In this document: positions 1 through 12,639 of the stretch, in pieces
Position numbering within the stretch: position 1 is the stretch's first letter
Layout of the letters: each line of letters starts with the position of its first letter
Origin: Adineta vaga
Taxonomy: Eukaryota; Rotifera
DNA length: 64,000 bases
Assembly (NCBI GenBank): GCA_021613535.1
Contig: CP075496.1
Coordinates: 14,136,001-14,200,000 of the forward strand
Direction: 5' to 3'
Position numbers and translations under genes: made by a program
The notes under the pieces: model-generated
Database searches by the model: none
What the model was told of the DNA's origin: nothing
The model's input: only the letters and a program-made list of their open reading frames with translations

Positions 1-1335
<1,335 letters not shown>

Positions 1336-1352
1336 GTTTTGTTTATACTTAT

Positions 1353-1354
1353 CT
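1353..1354 (-). other. Candidate trans-splice (or 5'UTR intron) acceptor before PGM
   Basis: On the minus strand a pyrimidine-rich tract ends in tttctag, 17 bp before the phosphoglucomutase ATG and inside the 92-bp gap after the LTV1 stop. The short spacer starts ATAAG. The context fits addition of a spliced leader to a downstream cistron. Confidence 0.5.
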
Positions 1355-1427
1355 AGAAAAGAACGAGAAACGGATGTTTATTTCATTTTTTAACGCGTTT
1401 TTAAACAAAAAAAAACGACAAGAAATT

Positions 1428-3561
1428 TTAAGTAACACGAAGACTTTGAAGATGTGCTTGAGTTGAATGTAATGCCTGTTCATGTAATTGTTTCTGTTCT
1501 TCTTGTTTAAAAGCAATTTTCGTTGCTTTTTTAATAATTCGTCGATCCTAAATGAAAGGATTTGAATTTTCAAAAAGAAAAATAAATTTTCGTTTTTTTA
1601 CTTTTCGAATTTCTTTCACTGCGTGTTTTCTCGCACGTCGTTCTTCACTTGTTTCTCCTTTTTTTCTTTCAAATATCATTGATTTTGTATTATTATCTTC
1701 TTCATCATCATCATCATCATCTTCTTCGTCTTCTTCTTCTTCTTGATTGGTATTACGTTGTTCTTTTATTGAGATTTTATTATTATCAGCTAATGGTAAA
1801 CCAGTTTTTCTCGATAAACGAATTCTATTTGTTGGGATTTGTGTAATTAGTTTCGGATGATTGTAAAGATTTGAATATGTTGAAAGAATACTTTGACAAT
1901 CCCATTTATCATCAGCTTTTTCATCATCTTGAAGCGTTAGAGTTGTTACTGCTTCCGGTTCATTTAATAATCGTCGTGCTAATCGTTTCGTTTTTTCAAT
2001 TGCGATTTGTTCAATTTTTTCATCACTACAACAAATTCATAAGATAATATCACAGTATGACATGAAAAGATTCTAGGACAAATCCTGTGGAGTATAATTA
2101 GCTCAACAGAATGTCAGTTGGAAGTTTTGTATGAAAAGAACATAACGATTCGAACTAACATTGCACGTTTAACAATCTTTTGTTTGAATAGCGTCACATC
2201 TCCCAATTATATTCTGTTCTACGTATAACTATTTCGAAAAGAAATAGTAAAGATCAATGCGTACATTTGTATAAGAAAGAAAGAAAGAAAGAGAAAATAT
2301 TGTTGCATTCATTAGGTAGCTTAACTTCAAATGAGTTAGAAAAGCATTTGAATCTTACGTTTGCATTTGTTGTTTTTCGAAGTGTTGAATCGTTTGTTTA
2401 ACTAAATCATCTTCAATCGACGCACCTTCTTGATTAATTTGTTGTGAATCTAATGCTCCGATTTCTTCATCATCATATTCATCAAACACTTTATCAAAAT
2501 GATCATCAATATTTTGTAAACCTTGATTTCTTCTTATAACTGATGATGTCATTGAATAATTTGTATATTTTGTTTTTGATGTTTGTCTATCATCATCATT
2601 ATGTGAATAATTTGATTCCATATCTGCATCATGATCATCGTCATCATCGTCATTGAGAAAACGTCTTAATGCAAGTGGAATTGGTTTATTTGTTTTGGGA
2701 ACGAAGAGTGGTGGAATAGTTGTTGGAAGATTTTCTTGAGCAATTTCATCTCTATTGAAGAAAAGGATTTGATGAGGAAAAAGATAAATCAATTTGATTT
2801 ACTCGAATTCGTCACATTCGTTTTCATCAAGTGGTTGAATTCCATTTGCTTTTAACATAAAATCATCATCAAGAGTATTTTCGCCATCTTCATAATCGTA
2901 TTCATCATCATCAAGTGCAGCAATAACATCTGGATCCCAATGAATTTTTGGATCTAAAATCAACGAATTGATTGATTAATAAAAGATGTTTTTCTTTTCA
3001 AGAAATCTTTACCAGAATCTGGTGCTGCAAGATTTAACATTCCAATTTCATTTGTTGTTTTACTTTCGAATACAGTTGATGGAAGATTAAAACGTGACAT
3101 TAACTAAAGTAAAAAACTCCTTTTTCTCTCAATCTTTCTTGTCATTAAATTATTCATACATGATCATTATCTTTATCATCATCTTCATCTTCATCTTCAT
3201 CTTCATCTTCGTATTCATCGTCATCATCATCATCTTCTTCTTCAATTTCATTTGTTTTTTTATCAACATGAACAGAATATTCTTCAGGTGGTGCACATGG
3301 ATCACGTAAATGTTGTAAATAATCATAATCATCATCATATTCGATTCCATATTTAAGTTGTTCAGCTTTTCTTTTGTCAGTCTAAATAAATCTTTTCGAA
3401 ATATAATAGAAATGATTAAAAACGAAGAAATTTACATTAAGTGGAACAAGTACATGTTCACCAGCAGTATCATCAGCAATCAATGGATCATGTTGACTAC
3501 GATGCACTAATTGAAATGTTATTGCCTTTTTTTTATCAATAAATTTTCGACGTTGAGGCAT
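1428..3561 (-). CDS. LTV1: LTV1 homolog, 40S ribosome biogenesis factor
   Basis: LTV1 helps mature and export the small ribosomal subunit (family knowledge). The model has seven exons: 3561-3436, 3381-3160, 3103-3013, 2953-2803, 2751-2359, 2025-1602 and 1547-1428. They sum to 1527 nt (508 aa), in phase throughout. The N-terminus MPQRRKFIDKKKAITFQLVH with HRSQHDPL is the family signature. Other hallmarks are LNLAAPDS, DPDVIAALDDDEYDYEDGE, YSNLYNHPKLI and RKTGLPL, followed by a basic C-terminus with ETSEERRARKHAVKE. Acidic Asp/Glu runs (about residues 80-115 and in exon 6) explain the GAT/TCATC simple repeats near 3170-3250 and 1700-1745. An acceptor-like tttctag lies 27 bp before the ATG. It shares strand and close spacing with phosphoglucomutase. 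Confidence 0.92.
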
Positions 3562-3587
3562 TTTTTTCGATTATTATTAACGATTAT

Positions 3588-3589
3588 CT
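3588..3589 (-). other. Candidate trans-splice acceptor before LTV1
   Basis: The minus strand shows a T-rich tract ending tttctag, with 26 bases (starting ATAATCG) between it and the LTV1 ATG. No donor or upstream coding exon is evident within 500 bp. Confidence 0.45.
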
Positions 3590-4134
3590 AGAAAAAATAA
3601 GATCAGGACATATAAGTACATCCAATAGTTTATGTTGCAATTGTAATGTATAAATAAAAAAAACTTCTTCGTTTTGGATTCCATTGTCATACGATTAGTT
3701 TATTTCTTGATTCAATACATTAATAAGATGATAGAGGGCGCTTCTTATTAGAATCTTGAAAAGACAATATCTTCATCTGAGAGTTTCCTTTGCCTAAATT
3801 GCAAATAGACTATCGGTTTAAATTTAAATGAAACTATCTATTATTCTATGTTTATTGACTTTTCTCAAAATAGGATGATATTACAATAAATACGAAATAA
3901 ATCATCCTATTTTTCAAATAATTTTTGTCAGGTTCTGTAAATATTTACAATCGCGATATAATCATCAGATTTCGTTTGACTAAGTACACCTGAAAACTGA
4001 CATTTCATCTATTAATACGAGTAATATTCAATTTTCTTAATCATGTAACAATTTTCGAGAGAAAAAAGACGCGCGATTCTAAATTTTTGTTTTTTCAAGC
4101 GAATTATTGTTTTTTCGTCAAATCGATCTTCTCA
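3590..4134. other. Intergenic between divergent genes, nothing recognised
   Basis: This is AT-rich sequence between LTV1 (minus) and the orphan ORF (plus). A near-palindrome around 3868-3920 pairs 'aaaataggatgat' with 'atcatcctatttt', a possible hairpin. No coding or RNA gene signal was seen. Confidence 0.5.
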
Positions 4135-4359
4135 ATGTATTCAATGACTAATCAATACAATCGTCAATTATCAAATTCATCCATAGATTCTATTGGAAAA
4201 GAATTCGAATCATTAAAATGTATTCCCATCCAACAAGAAAGTTTATTTAACGGAACTTTTATTCAATATTATCAATGTTCAAATAATAATAATCGAGTTA
4301 ATTTAAATGTTAAAGTTGAAATTACACAAGATTCATCACCTATTCGACAATTCAAATAA
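4135..4359 (+). CDS. Hypothetical small protein (74 aa)
   Basis: A single open frame starts at ATG 4135 (MYSMTNQYN); the ATG at 4144 is an alternative start. It is polar and Asn/Ser-rich, with a central stretch LFNGTFIQYYQC and an end of VKVEITQDSSPIRQFK. AATAAA-like motifs follow the stop. There is no signal peptide, membrane segment or recognised family. Codon composition resembles neighbouring exons, but the length is too short to exclude chance. Confidence 0.35.
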   Translation: MYSMTNQYNRQLSNSSIDSIGKEFESLKCIPIQQESLFNGTFIQYYQCSNNNNRVNLNVKVEITQDSSPIRQFK

Positions 4360-4916
4360 ATACATTTTTTCTAAAGTTGTTGTTTTATAAATCAAATTCA
4401 TAAAAAGAAATGTGCTTTGTCAAAGAATGTTGATATATTCGTTGAAAACATTGTTAATCATCCTTTGATAGTATCCATGATAAACTAAGTCAAATAAAAC
4501 ACTTATATTATTTTGAAATTTTGTTTCTTAAAAAAGACAAAATTCATCTAACCTGACTTCAACCTCTATTTATGTTTGCTTAAGGAATGATTTCATCTTG
4601 GCATTCTTTCTTTTTTTTTCACTTATATATTCTTGTCATTCTGATATTAGGTGAAGTAACAAACAATTTTACCTTTCGTTTTTTTCTCTGTTTTTTTTTA
4701 TTACTAAAACATATTTCTCTTTTACTATTCTACACGTGTTGACAGACTTGTATAGACACATAAATATAACAAGAAATCCTTTTTTTTCTCTGATAACGAT
4801 TAAGTATTCATAATTTACATTTACAGTTTCTTAAACTACTGACATTCAACAAACGATTTTACAATCCTTGTTTTCGATTCCTATAAGTTATTCAAGCTGA
4901 AATTACGATCATCTTC
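4360..4916. other. Intergenic, AT-rich
   Basis: T-rich runs and AATAAA-like motifs follow the small ORF. The end of the gap holds the presumed 5' region of the receptor phosphatase gene, ending with an acceptor-like atcttcag at 4911-4918. Nothing else is supported. Confidence 0.45.
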
Positions 4917-4918
4917 AG
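4917..4918 (+). other. Candidate trans-splice acceptor before the receptor phosphatase
   Basis: The sequence atcttcag ends at 4918, followed by 12 bases (starting ATAG) and the ATG at 4931. This is the same arrangement as 5' of several other genes in the window. Confidence 0.4.
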
Positions 4919-4930
4919 ATAGATTTTATT

Positions 4931-7900
4931 ATGAGTATAATTATTCAAAGGTTATGGACGATAATACAATTGATGATCTTGGTAAAACACGAATTCAATA
5001 CAGAAGAATTTGAACTATGTCATACTTTTTTTAAATTTTAGGTAACTATAAATATGGATGTTGTATTATCAAATGATTCGACTATCACTAGTTCAAGTAT
5101 TTCATTCTTATTTTTACTAATTTTTTGTTACTTCTCCGTAATCATTTCATAAATAGGCATTTCAGAGACTCTGAGCACAGACATCACATATACTAGCACT
5201 GATACATTTAGTACTATTGAAACCACAACTGAAGAACTTACTACTACTGAATTGCCTACTACTACTGAATTGCCAACTACTACTGAATTGCCAACTACTA
5301 CTGAATTGCCTACTACTACTGAATTGCCAACTACTACTGAATTGCCAACTACTACGATGAAACCTAGTAAATCATTCATTCCTTTTCCTATATAAGTTTC
5401 TTAATTCTTTTCGAAATTTCCTTTTATAGTTGATCTATGTGCTAATCGAACAATTCAAGATCTTACTGTAGTAAAACGATCACCAGACATGTTTACAGTA
5501 CTTATTGCATACAAATGTAATTTTACAAATCAATATAATTTTACAATATCATATAATGACACATCAGCTAACTGCAATGAACCTGATGAACTTATGAATC
5601 TTACTGGAAATATCACTTTAAATGTGAGTTGTAGTAACATTCAAGGTAAAGCTGGTCGCAACTTTGCATTTGAACTACAACGAGAGTCAATAGAAAGTGG
5701 AACATTCATTGATCGACCGATCAATATAACGCTTGAACCATTACATCTCAATACAACTATTCATAATGTGACAGTTGATAATAGTTTAACATCAGCATCA
5801 ATTATCGTACGAAATTGTTCGAAAATAGCCGATCTCAAATATCTTGTTGTGCGATGTAATAGTTCCGATATGTCAAATATTTCACTTGGAACAGATTGCA
5901 TACACACCTGCTTAAATCTGGAACCGGGTTCCGAATACAATGCATCATTAGTTCGATTACCAATTCCAATAGCTGATAGATACGACAATTTTACAGAAGA
6001 AAATCTACCCATACACGTTACTATAGGTAAAAAGATTATTGATGATACTAATTTGATCTAAAAATTTTACTATCTTCTTATTCTGTATTATTAATTACAT
6101 TAGACCTTGATAAAGCAACGAACTTAAGTGGTATGTCAAGAGAAAATGATTCTGCCGTACTTAGGTTTACATGTCCACGTGGAAATTTCGATGAGATTAT
6201 TGTCAATTGTACTGCAAGATAATAAGTGTCTAATCAAAAGCGTCTATTTGAAAACACAAACCAATACTTGTTCTAATCCCGCTTCACTGTCATTACACAA
6301 CATGACCGCAAAAGTGGGATATAAATGTCAAATTCTCACAAAAAAATTCGGATTTTGCGATGTTCTGTCAAACATAACTGAAATTCAAACAGGTAAGATC
6401 AAAGATATTTCCATAACTGAACTTAATAGAATTGTAATTCTTATCTGTTTAGAACCACAAAGTATTACGTACAAATTACTTAGTACGTCTAACGAAAGTT
6501 TAATGAATTTTATTGTTAATCCGAATAATGATTTCGAGAAGATTGATTTAACTTGTACGGTAATTGATGATCATTCAAATGATTGTAAAGATCTCACAAA
6601 AATAACTGAAAATTGCACAACCAGTTTACAATTGAGGGGAACTCGTGGATGTGATTATGATTGTTTCTTTACAACAACAAAAGTAAACTATACGAACATT
6701 ATTTCAGAACATTTCAATTATTCGATTTGTGAGTTTTCTTTTCTTCGTTTTGATCATCAAGTTGCAAAAAAATTAATTTTATATGGATTTAGATCCTCCA
6801 GAACCAGAGATCACAAAATTTAAATCAGGAGCTCGATGGATATCTATTGATTGGATGATAAATGAGATAGCAAATATTCAATCATTCAATATTATCAGTA
6901 ACGATACGATTGAGAATCGAAATGAAACAACATTCTTAACGAATCGAACAAATTTTTCACATACATATAGAACGAGCATCATGCCATTTAGAAGGCAAGT
7001 AAAGTTGTATTCTTTATATTAACTCATCGATCTATTTATCCTATTTTAGTTATATACTTTCTATTGAACTTATTTCTAATCAGAATGTTTCATCAAACAA
7101 TATTACAATAAAAACATTACAAGAATGTAAATACTTTATTTCATGTTTTATATTCTATAGAATTTCTTCTTCTTATTTTTTTTTGACAGCGCCTCCTAAA
7201 CCAAATCCTTCAGATATAGAATCAAAACTTGTTCCAAAAACAAATCATCCATCATCATCGTATGATCAGTTTGTCATTGAGATAGATCCATCATTATTTT
7301 CTGATGATTATGGTCCTATAGAAAGATATTTCATCTATGTTCGGAAAGGTAGAAAATTGTTTTTCATCTTTTCAATTTCACATCTGTATTGATAAAAAAT
7401 ATAGATCGAACTCAAAATTCCTCGGAAATAGTTTTGAATGGAACATATGATGAAGCAAAACATAATCAATCGATTGATTATTTAGCCGCTGCATTGTCAA
7501 TAGGTTCTTTAACAAGAACTGGTGAGTTTAAGTTCCTACATTGAATTTGACAAACCCAAATTCTATGATCTTATTGTTTTTCTCCTAGTTTAGCTAGGAA
7601 CAATATCAGTATCTTACTTGGAAATGAAACACAATGTGAAAATGGATCTGCAATTTGTAACGGTCCATTAGAACCATCCACGTACTATAAGTATGTTCTC
7701 GATATTTTTTTGTTGAATATTTATCTCGAAATTGAAATGAGTAGTGTAATTGTCAGTGGTTGTAATAATGCCAATTGTACCAATGTTCTATCGAGAGCAT
7801 TTCAAACAGGTGATTAATGACACTGTGTTTTGAGTTTACTAAACGGTAGTTTCATATCAATTAAGGAGTAAAACCATCACCACCATCAAAGCCAGCATAT

Positions 7901-9908
7901 TGGTTGTTGGTATTTGCTGCTTTGGGACTTGTGGCTATTGGTCTACTTGTATGGAAACGAAAACTAGTGAAAGAACTCATCAATAAAAATGTTAGCAAAT
8001 ACAAAAAGTAAATGATTTTTAAATATAAAATATAACTTTACAATATAGTTTATTTTAGAACATCAAGAACATCTCGGTAAAAGACATCAAACTTTTATCT
8101 ATAACATTGACATAACTTATTCTACCTTTGTAGTACTACATCCATAGAATTTCAATCTTTTGAGCCAATTATTCCAAGAAGAAGGTAAATCGTTTTTCGT
8201 TATTTTCAAGATAAATAATTTTCAATTAATTGATTCTAGACCAAAACCACTTCGTAAATATATCAATATGTCCAGTGAAGATGAAAGAGCAATCTATAAA
8301 GAATATCAAGTGCGTTAAAAGTTTCATGGATTCATTGAAATTATTGAAATTTTTCTTCAATAGGAATTAGATAATGAAGCTCCACCCTATCGTCAATCAG
8401 ATTATGATCCAGAATATTCAACTCGTAATCGATATGCTAATATTCCTGCTCGAGGACCTTGTAAGCGCTCGATTCTCTTCGAAAACGAAATTTCTCAAAC
8501 GTTTCGTATATATTTATAGGGAATAAAACAGCTGTTCGATTGAATGGTGATGATCGTTTTGATGATTATATTAATGCCAATGAAATTCGTGTAATTTGAA
8601 TTATCAATGAACAATTTTCGAAAAGAAAATTTTTTCTATGTTATCAAATTTAGGGTTTAAATAATGAAAAACATTACATTGCTTGTCAAGGTCCATTACC
8701 AGATACTTGTCAAGATTTTTGGGAAATGATTATTCAGTATCATGTATCGAAAATAGTCATGTTAACAAGAACTGAAGAAAAAAATCCTCATAACCCTTCA
8801 CAAACATTAGTAAGTGTCAATATACATGAAGAAAAAGAGAAATTTCTTTTTGTTTGATGTTGTGTTTTTAGCAAAAATGTTCCCGTTATTTTCCGAGAGA
8901 TAAAGGAGATACATTACAATATGGTAAAATTACTGTTCAAGTACTCGAAGTTGATACTCGAGCATGTGCTGATCTAGAAATTCGTCTTATTCTAGTTAAA
9001 GATGTAAATATTCTTTTTGTTTTTCTATGAAAGTCACTAGTAGAAATGATGTTTTGATTAAGGATCAATCCGAACAACGAATTCATCATTATTATTTTAC
9101 TGGTTGGCCGGATTTCGGTGTTGTTGATATACGAAAACTACTTGAACTTCTTGACAAAATCAATAATCATGGACAGAAACCAATGTTGAAAGATAGAGCA
9201 TCACATACACCAATTGTTGTTCATTGCAGGTAAGAAGAAAAAGAAGAAGAAGAAGAGAAAACAAAGTTATTTTTGTTTTATTTTAGTGCGGGTGTTGGTC
9301 GAACAGGAACGTATATAGCCGTAGATATGCTTACACAATTGATTAATCAAGCAGGAGATAAATTACCAAATATGGAACTTGATGTAATGGGTATTGTTTC
9401 TAAGCTGCGAGAAGATCGAGTAAAAATGGTTCAAACAAAGGTTTGTTTTATTTATCTAAAATCAGAATGGTTCTTTTCTATGGAAGTATTTTTATTAATA
9501 AATAGGATCAATATATGTTAGTTAATCGTTCTGTCGAAGAACATTTAAAACGAATTAATCGATTAAACGATGGTAAATTCTTTTCATTTCTTTTCTTCTT
9601 ACGTTTCTTTCTTTATTTCTTTAGTTTTACAAGAGTCAAATGAATATGAAAGTCCCACATATGTATCTCCGGCTACTATCGACAGTATCTATTTGAACGA
9701 AAAGTCAAATACAAATAATTTTCATGAGCGATCATCATTGAACAAAACGAATAAAAAAGAACGTGATTCTTCCTCATCGTACAATCGTCGTCGTGAATCG
9801 ACTAGTACTCAACGACGATCAAAACCTGAACAACCTTATGAACATTATTATGGTGACGTAGATGATGATAAAGCACCACCGATTCCCGATCGAAATAGTT
9901 CAAAATGA
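4931..9908 (+). CDS. Receptor-type tyrosine phosphatase, Cys/Asn-rich ectodomain, single PTP domain
   Basis: Likely a membrane receptor that dephosphorylates phosphotyrosine (family knowledge). Exon 1 (4931-4981) encodes a hydrophobic signal-like start. Exon 3 holds a TTTELP tandem repeat. Exons 4-6 encode repeated Cys-containing domains rich in N-glycosylation sequons. Exons 7-12 resemble FN3 modules (PPEPEITKFKSGARWISIDW). The membrane segment AYWLLVFAALGLVAIGLLVW lies at about 7890-7960. The cytoplasmic PTP domain (about 8240-9560) has the KNRY-like RNRYANIPA, DDYINANEI, the WPD loop TGWPDFGV, and the catalytic loop VHCSAGVGRTGTY split by the intron at 9230-9287. The tail has Tyr-Glu-Ser-Pro and PPIPDR motifs. 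One intron uses a GC donor (6995). Exon 5 carries an apparent +1 frameshift near 6220; every other junction is in phase. Confidence 0.88.
5235..5358 (+). repeat. 18-bp tandem repeat encoding TTTELP
   Basis: Six copies of an 18-bp unit (ACT ACT ACT GAA TTG CCW) lie inside exon 3 of the receptor phosphatase gene. They encode a Thr-rich, probably O-glycosylated stalk near the N-terminus. Copies differ mainly at the CCT/CCA third position, which indicates recent expansion. Confidence 0.9.
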
Positions 9909-10690
9909 CAATCATATAAAATGTAAACTAAATTTTTTATTTTTTCGAAATTACTTGTTTTTCCGTTTTTTTATATAATAATTGTGTTATTTAAAATAAT
10001 GATTGATCTAATAAAATAACAAAGATAAATGTTAGAAAAATTTTCTCTTGAGCATTTATGAGACATATTTATCTTTACAATATTCGTATATTAACTATGT
10101 GAAATGATTTCTTTTGAAGCAAAACATGTATCTGCCTCGCTTGCTGAATCTGTCCATTGACTGAAAATCGAAAATAATGATAACAAACAATTTTATCAAC
10201 TTTGTTTAATTTTGATCCATTGAAAAGTATTTATTTACATCAATCATTTCTTCGTCCACAGAATTCTCATAAATTTTTCTTGTTGATAGGAATTGTTTTT
10301 GACAAAAGTCAACTGAAGAAGAAAATCAAATATTTTTATTCATATTATACACGCACAAAGAATGCAAATCAGATTTACGTTTGTATACAAGAAATCTCAC
10401 TTTAATTTAAATGGTGTTTCCAATTGTACATGTATTAGTACTTACAAAACGAATACTTTCATAAGTATAATAAATAAACTCATTTCTTCTAATAACAATA
10501 TCCCGTACTTCATCTTTGTCGTGATCATTAACAAGGTGTAAAGTTGAATGTGATAAAGTATCGATTGAAAGTATTGTTTATAACAGAAAAGTTTTATTTA
10601 TATTCCTTGAAAACTATCAATACTATCTGCAATCCGAAATTCTCTATATCAATAATGAAATTAAAAAAACAACAAGAGTAAACGGTAGAA
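9909..10690. other. Intergenic with possible minus-strand exon remnants
   Basis: After the phosphatase stop come AATAAA-type signals. On the minus strand, 10563-10447 is open and natural-looking (VNDHDKDEVRDIVIRR..., ending YESIRF) and stops at a perfect gtaagt donor. A strong tttcag acceptor at about 10160 starts a short exon that reads to a stop near 10095. No start exon was found, so this may be a decayed gene. Confidence 0.3.
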
Positions 10691-11056
10691 GAACACCGCT
10701 GAGGTCATATGGCTTTTGTTTTCTAAGACAGATAATGTGATTTTTATGTTGCTAGCATTACTCTTATCAAACATTTGATAACAATAAGGATGAGAAAAAG
10801 TATTCCTATTAGATATTCATATATTTCAAATGCAATGAAAATGTACAAATAAAACAGACAATTTTTTTACATTTGCACAAGAAAATATTCAATTATAACA
10901 ACAAAGTTCTATGCAATACAAAATGAACATAACTATTGGTATGAACAAACAGTGATGACCAGAAAAAAATCTATTCAATCTATATGAGATTTACAAATTG
11001 ATAGATGAGTTGTTTTTCCACAATTTGTTTGCTGTATTTGTTTAATCATGTGTTTC

Positions 11057-11539
11057 CTATAGAATATTCCTATATGTTTGTCGACGAGCGTGCTCTACTT
11101 TTTCTTCTTCGTCTTGTGCCCGAGTCAGCATACGATTCAAACGCGCATTCCATACGAGATAGAAACGATTAAAATAGAATGTACCTAAAACAAAATCAAC
11201 AGGCAATTCTGGTATTAAAATAGGATGGCCCCATGCTATCAATTTAAAAGTAACAGGATTAATTGATATAAATGTTGTTTCACATCGTCGGTAAATATGA
11301 GTAGTTGGAACGATATCATTGAGTGAGGAACCGGGCAGATGTCGAGGTGGTACGTCGTCGATCTCTAGTCCAAGACGTTGTCGCATCGATTCACTAATCA
11401 ACGAACATGTATTCCCTGGCAGCCAAAATACATTTGATATTTGAACACGATGGACATCGGACAAGCTAATAAAACCACTTTCAGCATTTCTCTGATCTCT
11501 TGCGTTACTGATGATTAAATTAAAATCGATGGATTGCAT
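11057..11539 (-). CDS. Retropepsin-like single-domain protein, copy A, altered catalytic triad
   Basis: An intronless 160-aa ORF. The fold signature of clan AA (retropepsin-type) aspartic proteases seems present. A hydrophobic strand leads to LPGNTCSLISESMRQRLGL, matching the pattern hydrophobic-D-[ST]-G-A-x-x-S-L-I-S...L-G-L. Later DFVLGTFYFNRFYLVWN matches the ILG-x-x-F-L...hydrophobic strand after the second loop. The catalytic D-T-G equivalent reads N-T-C, so proteolysis is unlikely (inference). The C-terminus is a charged helix ending RRQTYRNIL. There is no signal peptide and no reverse transcriptase or integrase nearby, so it looks like a stand-alone host gene. It is paralogous to 12049-12531. 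The family call is by pattern only. Confidence 0.6.
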   Translation of the reverse strand: MQSIDFNLIISNARDQRNAESGFISLSDVHRVQISNVFWLPGNTCSLISESMRQRLGLEIDDVPPRHLPGSSLNDIVPTTHIYRRCETTFISINPVTFKLIAWGHPILIPELPVDFVLGTFYFNRFYLVWNARLNRMLTRAQDEEEKVEHARRQTYRNIL

Positions 11540-11562
11540 TTATTCGAGGTATTAAATTCAAA

Positions 11563-11570
11563 TGACGTCA
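11563..11570. promoter_or_regulatory. CRE-type palindrome TGACGTCA, copy A
   Basis: A perfect 8-bp cAMP-response-element palindrome lies 24 bp 5' of the copy A ATG. It is retained at the same place in copy B. It could be a CREB/ATF-family site close to the transcription start; function is inferred. Confidence 0.45.
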
Positions 11571-12048
11571 TAAATCTGAAAGAAAAGAAAGAGATTTGTA
11601 TACGTATAAGTAGGTATATATGGAAATAATCTTATGTTTAATAGAGTCTTTTTCAAGCTAGAACAGTAGTGGCAGCTTCACACTGATACACCCTTCCATT
11701 GTCAGCCACTCACCCTTGAAGAACGTAGCTGACATCATATGCTTTTATTTGTTTTCTAAAAATAATGTTATTTTTTATGTTCCTATTCTCACTTTTATCA
11801 AATATCAAATAGAAGTAGAGATGAAAAATAAAACTATTTCACCTGATATTCAATTATTTCAAATAAAATGAAAATATTCAATTACAACAACACGTTTTGA
11901 TACAATACAAATTGAACATAATTATTGGTATGAACAAACAATAATGACCAGAAAAAACGATTTAATCGAAAAAATGTACTTAATGTATTTGAGATTTACA
12001 AATTGATAGATGAATTGTTTTTCCACTATTTGTTTAATCATGTGCTTT

Positions 12049-12531
12049 CTATAAAATACTCCTATATGTTTGTCGACGAGCGTGCTCTGCTTTTTCTTCT
12101 TCGTCTTGTGCCCGAGTCAGCATACGATTCAAACGTGCATTCCATACAAGATTGAAATCATCAAAATACAATGTGCCTAAAACGAAATCAACAGGCAATT
12201 CGGGAACTAAAAGCGGAAATTCAAATGATAGCATTTTAAAGGTGACAGGATCAATTGATAAATATATATCTTTACATCTTCGGTAAACATGAGTAGTTGG
12301 AATGATATCATTGAGCGCAGAACCAGGCTGATCTCGAGGTAATATTTCGTCGACCTCTAGTCCAAGATGTTGTCGCATCGATTCACTAATCAACGAGCCT
12401 GTATTCCCTGGCAGCCAAAATACATTTGATATTTGAACACGATGGACATCAGATGAGCTGATAGAACCATTTTTAGCATTTGTATGTTCTTTTGCGTTAC
12501 TGATGATTAAATTAAAATCGACGGATTGCAT
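12049..12531 (-). CDS. Retropepsin-like single-domain protein, copy B, altered catalytic triad
   Basis: An intronless 160-aa paralogue of 11057-11539, same length and without indels. The N-terminal third (DVHRVQISNVFWLPGN) and the C-terminal third (NARLNRMLTRAQDEEEK) are nearly identical. The middle diverges more. The triad equivalent is N-T-G (LPGNTGSLISESM), so the catalytic Asp is replaced by Asn in both copies and only this copy keeps the Gly. DFVLGTLYFDDFNLVWN is the second conserved strand. The same TGACGTCA lies 24 bp upstream. Loss of the acid residue in both with frames intact points to a non-proteolytic role, such as binding or dimerisation (inference). Confidence 0.6.
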   Translation of the reverse strand: MQSVDFNLIISNAKEHTNAKNGSISSSDVHRVQISNVFWLPGNTGSLISESMRQHLGLEVDEILPRDQPGSALNDIIPTTHVYRRCKDIYLSIDPVTFKMLSFEFPLLVPELPVDFVLGTLYFDDFNLVWNARLNRMLTRAQDEEEKAEHARRQTYRSIL

Positions 12532-12554
12532 TTATTCGAGGTATTAAATTCAAA

Positions 12555-12562
12555 TGACGTCA
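12555..12562. promoter_or_regulatory. CRE-type palindrome TGACGTCA, copy B
   Basis: This is the duplicate of the site at 11563-11570, at the same distance from the ATG. Confidence 0.45.
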
Positions 12563-12639
12563 CAAATCTGAAAGAAAAGAAATAGATTTGTATATGTATA
12601 AGTAGGTATATATGGAAGTATTCCTATCTGGCTATGTTT

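Noticed and set aside
1649-1846. His/Leu-rich plus-strand frames around 1650-1850 and 3094-3350
   Set aside because: Antisense shadows of the acidic repeats of LTV1.
11057-12531. Interpretation as a retrotransposon pol fragment
   Set aside because: No reverse transcriptase, RNase H, integrase or LTR signal was seen within several kb, and both frames are complete with matched flanks. A domesticated stand-alone gene is the better reading.
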